From: Streptomyces aureus
Lineage (GTDB): Bacteria; Actinomycetota; Actinomycetes; Streptomycetales; Streptomycetaceae
DNA length: 64,000 nucleotides
Direction of reading: 5' to 3'
NCBI RefSeq assembly: GCF_000725495.1
Contig: NZ_JNZD01000002.1
Coordinates: 186,001 to 250,000 of the forward strand
Part shown: in pieces, positions 57,951 through 64,000 of the stretch
How positions within the stretch are numbered: position 1 is the first letter of the stretch
Layout: each line of letters starts with the position of its first letter
Notes under the pieces: model-generated
Told to the model about the DNA's origin: nothing
Databases searched by the model: none
Seen by the model: only the letters and a program-made list of their open reading frames with translations
Program-made: the position numbers and the translations under genes

Positions 57951-59108
57951 GTGGTGCGTACGCTTGGTGTCGCTGTCGTGGGGTTCGGCTGGATGGGGCG
58001 GGTGCACACCCAGGCCTACGCCCGCGTCCTCCATCACTTCCCTGACCTCCCCCTGCGGCCCGAACCGGTCACCGTCGCCGACGAGGTGCCCGGCCGGGCC
58101 GAGGAGGCCGCCGAGCGGTACGGCTTCGCCACCGCCGTACGCGACTGGCGGGAGATCGCCACGGATCCGCGTGTCGGGGCCGTGAGCATCACCGCGCCGA
58201 ACTTCCTGCACCGTGAGATCGGTGTCGCGATGGCAGAGGCCGGCAAGCACATCTGGATCGAGAAGCCGGTGGGGCTGACCGCCGACGACGCCCGGGCGGT
58301 GTCGGGGGCCGTGGCCGAGGCAGGGGTCCGGGGCGCGGTCGGCTTCAACTACCGCAACGCTCCCGCCGTCATGGCGGCCCGCGAGCTGATCACAGCGGGC
58401 GAGATCGGCGAGGTGACGCACGTGCGCATCCGCCTCCTCAGCGACTACGCCGCCCACCCGGAGGGCGCGCTGACCTGGCGCTACGAGCGTGAGCGCGGCG
58501 GCAGTGGCGTCCTCGGCGATCTGGCCTCGCACGGCGTCGACCTGGCCCGTTTCCTGGTGGGCGAGATCGAGGCGCTGACGGCGGACACCGCGGTCTTCGT
58601 ACCGCTGCGGGCCCGCCCGGCCGGCGCGACGGCGGGTCACACCCGCGCGGCGGGCGGCGAGCCGGCCCCGGTCGAGAACGAGGACTACGTCACCTGTCTG
58701 CTGCGCTTCGCCTCCGGCGCACGCGGCGTCCTGGAGGCGTGCCGGGTCTCGGTGGGCGAGCAGAACAACTACGGATTCGAGATCCACGGCACCACGGGCG
58801 CGGTGTTCTGGGACTTCCGCCGCATGGGCGAACTCGGCGTCAGCCGGGGGACGTCGTACCAGGACCAGCCGGTCAGCACCGTGTACGTCGGTCCGGGGGC
58901 CGGGGACTTCGCCGCTTTCCAGCCCGGCGCGGCGAACCCCATGGGCTACGACGACCTGAAGGTCGTGGAGGCGCACGCCTTCCTGCGGTCCATCGCCGAC
59001 GACAGGCCCTACGGTGCGACGCCGGCCGACGCGGTGCGCAGCGCGACGGCGCTGGACGCGATGGCCCGCTCGGCGGCCTCGGGGGCGTGGGTGACGCTCG
59101 AGTCGTAG
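57951..59108 (+). CDS. Gfo/Idh/MocA-family NAD(P)-dependent oxidoreductase
   Basis: A 385-residue sugar- or inositol-dehydrogenase-like protein. The Rossmann motif is LGVAVVGFGWMGRVHTQAYAR; the catalytic Lys is in IWIEKPVGLT (EKP motif, residue ~104); and GSGVLGDLASHGVDLARFL holds the conserved substrate-binding Asp/His. The C-terminal half is the GFO_IDH_MocA_C beta sheet. GTG 57951 follows AGGAGG by six bases; GTG 57954 is also possible. It lies upstream of a kinase gene and a sugar-type ABC transporter, and may feed on the transported sugar. The exact substrate is unknown. Confidence 0.9.
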   Translation: MVRTLGVAVVGFGWMGRVHTQAYARVLHHFPDLPLRPEPVTVADEVPGRAEEAAERYGFATAVRDWREIATDPRVGAVSITAPNFLHREIGVAMAEAGKHIWIEKPVGLTADDARAVSGAVAEAGVRGAVGFNYRNAPAVMAARELITAGEIGEVTHVRIRLLSDYAAHPEGALTWRYERERGGSGVLGDLASHGVDLARFLVGEIEALTADTAVFVPLRARPAGATAGHTRAAGGEPAPVENEDYVTCLLRFASGARGVLEACRVSVGEQNNYGFEIHGTTGAVFWDFRRMGELGVSRGTSYQDQPVSTVYVGPGAGDFAAFQPGAANPMGYDDLKVVEAHAFLRSIADDRPYGATPADAVRSATALDAMARSAASGAWVTLES

Positions 59109-59173
59109 CCGGCCGCACAGGGGCGCGTCACCTGAGTGTGTCCGTGTCACCGCCATCTCGTAGGCTTCCGGCC

Positions 59174-61066
59174 ATGAACGAGGGGGATTCCGGCAGACGG
59201 GTCATAGAGGGGCGCTTCGAGCTGGAGACACGGCTCGGCGGCGGCGGTATGGGCACGGTGTGGCGTGCGCGCGATCTGGTCCTCGACCGGGCCGTGGCAC
59301 TGAAGGAGGTGCGGCCGCCCGATCCGGGGCTCGCCGAATACGATCCGCAGGCGGCGGCGATGCTGCGGGCTCGCGTCCTGCGCGAGGCAAGGGCGCTCGC
59401 CCGCGTCGAACACCCCAATGTGGTGACCATCCATCACGTCGTGGATGGCGGGCAGTACACGTATCCGTGGCTCGTCATGGAGTTGGTGACCGGCGGATCG
59501 CTTCAGGACCGGCTCGAGAAGGGGCCGATGGCGCCCGTCGACGCCGCCCGGCTGGGCCGCGAGGTACTGGCAGCCCTGCGAGCCGCCCACGACGTCGGTA
59601 TCCAGCACCGGGACGTGAAGCCCGCCAACGTGCTGCTGCGGCCCGACGGACGTCCCGTCCTCACCGACTTCGGCATCGCCACCATCAGGGACTCGGCCGC
59701 CCTGACCGTGACCGGTTCCATCATCGGCACGCCCGACTACATGGCGCCCGAGCGCATCTCCGGCGGCGAGGGCGACCCGGGCTCCGACCTCTGGTCGCTG
59801 GCGATGATGCTGTACGTCGCCGTCGAGGGACATCACCCGCTGCGCCGGGGAACCACCCTCGCGACACTCGCGGCCATGCTGAGCGAGGAACTTCCGCCGC
59901 CCGCCCGGGCCGGAGTTCTGACCGGGTTCCTGAACGCCGTGCTCGTCAAGAACCCGGCCGACCGGGCGGACGTGACCACCGCGGACCGGCTGCTCGGGGA
60001 GGCGATCGAGAACGGCGCCACGGGTCGAAGTGCCCCCGCCGGGGCGGACGGGGCCACGTCGTTCAGGCTGGCGCCTCCCCCAGGTACGACGCCGGTACGC
60101 TCCGCCCCGATCGGCTCCGGACCGGCCCCGGGCTACGGACCGCCCTCGGGCTTCGGACCGGCTTCGGGCTACGGGGCGGCTTCGGGCCACGGAGCGGCTG
60201 CGGGCTTCGGGTCGGCACCCGGCCACGGGTCGGATTCGGGTTACGGGTCGACGCCCGGCCACGGAACGGATTCGGGCTACGGGTCGACGCCCGGCCAGGG
60301 GACGGTGTCGGGCCACCCTTCGGCTCCCGGCTTCGGCCCGCCGACTCCCTACCCGGCGGGCCCCACGCTGCCGACCACGGCGCGGCCGGGCCGGGCGAGG
60401 AACCGCCTGGCGATCGCCTCCTCCGCCGTCGGGACCGTGCTGGTGGGGGTCCTGGTGTGGACCCAACTGCCGGACGGGGGCGACAAGGACAACGGGAAGC
60501 CCTCCCATTCGTCCGGCGCGACCTCCAACAGGACGACGGGCCCCTCGTCCAGGACGACCAACCCCTCCTCCAAACCGTCCCGTTCGGCCCCGGCGGCCCA
60601 GGCCGACACGAAGACGGACCTGCTCACCCCGGACGGCGTCCGGAAGGCCGTGAAGGAGATCAAGGCCGCGACCGGCACGAACCGCGCGGGCTCCTTCTCC
60701 GTCTATCCGACCTACGTCTCCGTCGACATCATGGTCAAGGGCAGCAACACCAAGTACGACAGCTACACCTACCGCCCGGGCCAGGGCGTCGAGAAGGGCA
60801 TCATCAGCGGCTCCATCATCGGCGGCGACCGCCCCTTCAGTCTCGACGCCTTCGACTGGGACGTCCTTCCCGCCCTGCTGAAGCGGGCGGACAAGGACCT
60901 GAACGTAAAGCGGCCGACCCTGCGCTACGTCCTGGTCCGCGCGGCCGACGACACGTTCGACACCCCGCTGGGCCTTGCCGTCTATCTCACGGACGACTAC
61001 GCGAGCGGCTATCTGGAGGCCGACCTGAAGGGCAAGGTGACCCGGGTGATGCCGGCCGAGGACTGA
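59174..61066 (+). CDS. Membrane Ser/Thr protein kinase with Gly/Tyr/Pro-rich linker and extracellular domain
   Basis: A 630-residue PknB-type kinase. The kinase domain (~12-280) has LGGGGMGTVWRARD, ALKEV, HRDVKPANVLL, DFGIATIRD and TPDYMAPERISG. Residues ~300-405 are a low-complexity linker of repeats such as SGYGSTPGHGTD, made by short DNA tandem repeats (60110-60310). One transmembrane helix follows (LAIASSAVGTVLVGVLVW, ~420-437), then a Ser/Thr-rich spacer and a ~150-residue extracellular domain. ATG 59174. It sits between an oxidoreductase gene and a sugar transporter operon; a functional link is not evident. Confidence 0.9.
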   Translation: MNEGDSGRRVIEGRFELETRLGGGGMGTVWRARDLVLDRAVALKEVRPPDPGLAEYDPQAAAMLRARVLREARALARVEHPNVVTIHHVVDGGQYTYPWLVMELVTGGSLQDRLEKGPMAPVDAARLGREVLAALRAAHDVGIQHRDVKPANVLLRPDGRPVLTDFGIATIRDSAALTVTGSIIGTPDYMAPERISGGEGDPGSDLWSLAMMLYVAVEGHHPLRRGTTLATLAAMLSEELPPPARAGVLTGFLNAVLVKNPADRADVTTADRLLGEAIENGATGRSAPAGADGATSFRLAPPPGTTPVRSAPIGSGPAPGYGPPSGFGPASGYGAASGHGAAAGFGSAPGHGSDSGYGSTPGHGTDSGYGSTPGQGTVSGHPSAPGFGPPTPYPAGPTLPTTARPGRARNRLAIASSAVGTVLVGVLVWTQLPDGGDKDNGKPSHSSGATSNRTTGPSSRTTNPSSKPSRSAPAAQADTKTDLLTPDGVRKAVKEIKAATGTNRAGSFSVYPTYVSVDIMVKGSNTKYDSYTYRPGQGVEKGIISGSIIGGDRPFSLDAFDWDVLPALLKRADKDLNVKRPTLRYVLVRAADDTFDTPLGLAVYLTDDYASGYLEADLKGKVTRVMPAED

Positions 61067-61193
61067 GCGGCCAAGTCGGCTGCCGCTCAAGGGTGTTGCC
61101 CACCGGTCCGACGCCGTTCACATGCGTGATGCGCGTGTTGCTGGGGATGTACGTGAGGAGACACAGGCCCCGGCACAGTGAGGTGCTGCAGAC

Positions 61194-62213
61194 ATGGATC
61201 GCACGTTCCACCCCCGTACCCGCCGAATCACCCCCTTCGTGGCCCTGACCGCGGCGGCCTTACTGATCGCCACGGGCTGCTCCAGCAGCTCGGGCGGGAA
61301 GAAGGCCGAGGAGAGCGCGGGCGGGGGCACGTCGGGCAAGGCGAACACACCGCGGATGACCGTCGCCCTCATCACGCACCAGGCTCCCGGCGACACGTTC
61401 TGGGACATCGTCCGCAAGGGTGCCGAGGCCGCGGCCGCCAAGGACAACATCGATCTCGTCTACGCGCACGACCCGAACGCGGGCGACCAGGCCAACCTCG
61501 TGCAGAGCGCGATCGACCAGAAGGTGGACGGCATCGCCGTCACCCTGGCCAAGCCCGGCGCCATGAAGGACGTGGTGGGCAAGGCGACTTCGGCCGGGAT
61601 ACCCGTGGTGGGTCTCAACTCGGGCCTCAGCGACTGGAAGACGCTGGGCCTGATGGAGTTCTTCGGCCAGGACGAGACCGTCGCGGGCGAGGCCCTGGGG
61701 AAGAGACTGAACGCGGAGGGCGCCAAGAAGGCCGTCTGCGTGATGCAGGAACAGGGCAACGTCGGCCTGACCCAGCGGTGCGACGGCATGAAGAAGACGT
61801 TCGGCGGGACGACCGTGAACCTGTACGTCAACGGCACCGACATGCCCTCCGTAAAGTCCACGATCACCGCGAAGCTCAAGCAGGACCCCGCGATCGACTA
61901 CGTCGTCGCGCTGGGCGCCCCGTACGCCCTGACCGCGGTGCAGTCGGTGAGCGACGCCGGCAGCAAGGCGAAGATCGCCACCTTCGACCTCAACAAGGAG
62001 CTCACGGGCGCCATCTCCAAGGGCACCATCCAGTTCGCCGTCGACCAGCAGCCCTACCTCCAGGGCTACTTGGCGATCGACTCGCTGTGGCTCTACAAGA
62101 ACAACGGCAACTACAGCGGCGGCGGCGAGCAACCGGTGCTCACCGGGCCCGCGTTCGTGGACAAGTCCAACGTCGACACCGTCGCCGAGTTCGCCTCGAA
62201 GGGCACTCGCTGA
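61194..62213 (+). CDS. Sugar ABC transporter substrate-binding lipoprotein (contains a TTA codon)
   Basis: A 339-residue periplasmic-binding-protein type 1 domain protein, RbsB/FrcB-like. The lipobox [11 protein letters not shown] (Cys at residue ~29) makes it a lipoprotein. Binding-fold motifs are [45 protein letters not shown] and [17 protein letters not shown]. It delivers a pentose, hexose or inositol to the permease that overlaps its stop by four bases (ATGA, 62210-62213 region). Codon 23 is TTA (61260-61262), placing expression under bldA control, unusual for a basic sugar importer. ATG 61194; the leader has GAGGTG. Confidence 0.92.
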   Translation: MDRTFHPRTRRITPFVALTAAALLIATGCSSSSGGKKAEESAGGGTSGKANTPRMTVALITHQAPGDTFWDIVRKGAEAAAAKDNIDLVYAHDPNAGDQANLVQSAIDQKVDGIAVTLAKPGAMKDVVGKATSAGIPVVGLNSGLSDWKTLGLMEFFGQDETVAGEALGKRLNAEGAKKAVCVMQEQGNVGLTQRCDGMKKTFGGTTVNLYVNGTDMPSVKSTITAKLKQDPAIDYVVALGAPYALTAVQSVSDAGSKAKIATFDLNKELTGAISKGTIQFAVDQQPYLQGYLAIDSLWLYKNNGNYSGGGEQPVLTGPAFVDKSNVDTVAEFASKGTR

Positions 62214-63280
62214 TGAGCGCGGCCGGGCCGGCGGCGGCCGCGCCGCCGGCCCCCGGCCCCGGTACGGCCGAGGGACGAGCGACGCGGCGCCCCCTCGCGC
62301 TGCGACTGCTCGCCCGCCCCGAGGTCGGGGTGTTCCTCGGCGCCGCCGCCGTGTTCGTCTTCTTCCTGATCGCGGCGCCTTCGGTGCGCTCCGGCAGTTC
62401 GATGGCGACCGTCCTCTACCAGTCGTCGACGATCGGCCTGATGGCCCTGCCCGTGGCCCTGTTGATGATCGGCGGCGAGTTCGACCTGTCCGCAGGTGTC
62501 GCGGTGATCACCTCGGCGCTGACGGCGAGCATGGTCAGCTACCAGCTCACGGTGAACGTGTGGGCGGGCGTCGTGGTCGCGCTCGTCCTCTCGCTCGCGA
62601 TCGGGGCGTTCAACGGCTGGATGATGGTCCGCACCGGCCTGCCCAGTTTCCTGGTGACCCTCGGGACCTTCCTGATCCTGCAGGGCGTGAACCTCGCCGT
62701 CACCAAGCTGGTCACCGACAACGTCGCCACCGACGACATCAGCGACATGGACGGTTTCGGACAGGCGAAGAAGATCTTCGCCTCGTCGTTCGACGTCGGC
62801 GGTGTGCAGGTGAAGATCACGGTGGTGTGGTGGCTCGTGTTCGCGGCGCTCGCCACCTGGGTGCTGCTTCGCACCAAGTACGGCAACTGGGTCTTCGCGG
62901 TCGGCGGCGACCAGGACAGCGCCCGCGCGGTCGGCGTCCCGGTGACCTTCACCAAGATCACGTTGTTCATGGCGGTCGGCTTCGGCGCTTGGTTCGTCGG
63001 CATGCACGAGCTGTTCTCGTTCAACACGGTGCAGTCCGGCGAGGGCGTCGGCCAGGAGCTCATCTACATCGCCGCGTCGGTCATCGGCGGCTGTCTGCTC
63101 ACCGGCGGCTACGGCTCGGCGATCGGCCCCGTCTTCGGCGCCTTCATGTTCGGCATGGTCAACCAGGGCATCGTCTACGCCGGCTGGAACCCCGACTGGT
63201 TCAAGGCCTTCCTCGGCGTGATGCTGCTCGGCGCCACGCTCGTCAATCTGTGGGTCCGACGCACGGCGACCCGGAGGTGA
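62213..63280 (+). CDS. Sugar ABC transporter permease (RbsC/FrcC-type)
   Basis: A 355-residue BPD_transp_2 permease with about 8-10 transmembrane helices. Motifs include [62 protein letters not shown] and [20 protein letters not shown], the standard ribose/fructose-type permease pattern. The first ~35 residues are Ala/Pro-rich and cytoplasmic. The start ATG (62213) overlaps the stop of the binding-protein gene, and its stop lies 8 bp before the ATPase gene, so the three form one operon. Confidence 0.93.
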   Translation: MSAAGPAAAAPPAPGPGTAEGRATRRPLALRLLARPEVGVFLGAAAVFVFFLIAAPSVRSGSSMATVLYQSSTIGLMALPVALLMIGGEFDLSAGVAVITSALTASMVSYQLTVNVWAGVVVALVLSLAIGAFNGWMMVRTGLPSFLVTLGTFLILQGVNLAVTKLVTDNVATDDISDMDGFGQAKKIFASSFDVGGVQVKITVVWWLVFAALATWVLLRTKYGNWVFAVGGDQDSARAVGVPVTFTKITLFMAVGFGAWFVGMHELFSFNTVQSGEGVGQELIYIAASVIGGCLLTGGYGSAIGPVFGAFMFGMVNQGIVYAGWNPDWFKAFLGVMLLGATLVNLWVRRTATRR

Positions 63281-63288
63281 ACGGACCC

Positions 63289-64000
63289 ATGGCAGACAAC
63301 GGAACCGGAAGCACGGACGGCCCCGCCCCGGAGACCCTCGCTCCGGAGCCCCCCGCTCCGAAGGCCCCCGCTCCGGGCGCTCCCCCCGGAGACGAAGGCG
63401 CTCCGCCCGGCGACAAGGGCGCCCCGCCCTCGGACCACGACGCCCCGATCGTCGAACTGCGCGGCGCGGGAAAGTCCTACGGGACCGTCCGCGCCCTCCA
63501 CGACGTGTCGCTCGCGGTCCGCGCCGGGCGGGTGACCTGCGTCCTCGGCGACAACGGCGCCGGGAAGTCCACCCTGATCAAAATCATCTCGGGACTGCAC
63601 CGGCACAGCGAGGGCGAACTCCTCGTGGACGGCACGCCGGTGCGCTTCGGCACCCCGCGCGACGCCCTCGCCCGGGGTATCGCCACCGTCTACCAGGACC
63701 TGGCGACGGTGCCGCTGATGCCGGTGTGGCGGAACTTCTTCCTCGGTTCCGAGATGACCAAGGGCCCCTGGCCCGTACGCCGTCTCGACATCGCCCGGAT
63801 GAAGCGGACGGCCGACCAGGAACTGCGCAGCATGGGCATCGTCCTCGACGACCTGGACCGGCCGATCGGCACGCTCTCCGGCGGGCAGCGCCAGTCCGTG
63901 GCCATCGCCCGCGCCGTGTACTTCGGAGCCCGCGTCCTGATCCTCGACGAGCCGACGGCCGCGCTCGGCGTCAAACAGTCCGGTGTGGTCCTCAAGTACA
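63289..64000 (+). CDS. Sugar ABC transporter ATP-binding protein (FrcA-like; 3' end beyond window)
   Basis: The visible 237 codons hold an ~48-residue Pro/Ala/Gly-rich N-terminal extension, unusual for this family, then an ABC ATPase domain: Walker [20 protein letters not shown]-loop [10 protein letters not shown], signature [17 protein letters not shown] and Walker [18 protein letters not shown]. The sequence after the signature resembles the single-domain FrcA type rather than the two-domain RbsA. The remaining residues are outside the window. ATG 63289 has GGAGG upstream, within the operon with the binding protein and permease. Confidence 0.93.
   Translation, partial: MADNGTGSTDGPAPETLAPEPPAPKAPAPGAPPGDEGAPPGDKGAPPSDHDAPIVELRGAGKSYGTVRALHDVSLAVRAGRVTCVLGDNGAGKSTLIKIISGLHRHSEGELLVDGTPVRFGTPRDALARGIATVYQDLATVPLMPVWRNFFLGSEMTKGPWPVRRLDIARMKRTADQELRSMGIVLDDLDRPIGTLSGGQRQSVAIARAVYFGARVLILDEPTAALGVKQSGVVLKY

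Noticed and set aside
60110..60310. Short DNA repeats considered as a CRISPR-like or intergenic repeat array
   Set aside because: They lie in frame within the kinase gene and encode a Gly/Tyr/Ser/Pro-rich linker. Units are unequal and without spacers.

Overview
The window is chromosomal DNA of a high-GC actinomycete, almost certainly a Streptomyces. Codons have very G/C-rich third positions, GTG and TTG starts are common, and the families are typical of the genus: an NsdA/NsdB-like regulator, a large LuxR-type ATPase regulator, an orphan DUF397 protein, an ECF42-type sigma factor with its DGPF partner, Ser/Thr kinases with TPR or extracellular domains, and a membrane sulfatase. Two genes carry the rare TTA leucine codon read by the bldA tRNA.

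Layout. 1-11 kb: a partial NsdA/B-like regulator, a phosphotransferase, a secreted amidase, a PAS-PP2C-HATPase signalling protein, a large ATPase regulator and DUF397. 11-17 kb: a sterol side-chain type catabolic module (two cysteine-less thiolase-fold proteins, a DUF35 protein and a crotonase, divergent from an acyl-CoA synthetase). Its content and order match mycobacterial fadD19/echA19/Rv3521/ltp4/ltp3. 17-24 kb: a membrane sulfatase, a D-glucarate operon (kdgD-gudD) and paaK behind its own palindrome. 24-28 kb: two acyl-CoA synthetases and a nitronate monooxygenase-like flavoprotein. 28-36 kb: a Tat-exported serine hydrolase, a CrtI/PYROXD2-like oxidoreductase, the DGPF/ECF42 pair and a TPR kinase. 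36-42 kb: a TauD-MFS-ALDH operon divergent from a stand-alone LanC-like protein. 42-50 kb: two TetR regulators, an AidB-like acyl-CoA dehydrogenase, a small secreted protein, a monomeric sarcosine oxidase-like enzyme, and an XRE-cupin regulator divergent from an epoxide hydrolase-like protein.

50.6-53.4 kb is a degraded island. It holds a 3' fragment of an MMPL transporter, a nuclease-toxin tail with a possible immunity gene, and a frameshifted carboxylesterase fragment. Inverted GTTGGCAC-type repeats lie at both edges. It abuts a FadE26-like acyl-CoA dehydrogenase with a perfect KstR-type operator (TNNAACNNGTTNNA) upstream, whose expected FadE27-like partner is missing. 54.8-64 kb: cbtB under a cobalamin riboswitch, a catalytically dead histidine-phosphatase-like protein, a 13-cysteine copper-storage-like protein, a SnoaL-like/PadR divergent pair around a palindrome, a Gfo/Idh/MocA oxidoreductase, a second kinase, and a sugar ABC transporter cut by the window end.

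Main themes. (1) A scattered sterol or branched acyl-CoA degradation network, tied together by KstR-like sites and by a second palindrome (TCTGAY-N5-GTCAGA) shared by the fadD19/echA19 and nitronate monooxygenase loci. (2) Repeated tandem duplication of sequence at or just after stop codons at five loci. (3) The boundary structure and decayed cargo of the 50.6-53.4 kb island. No rRNA, tRNA, CRISPR array, intact insertion sequence or replication origin was recognised.
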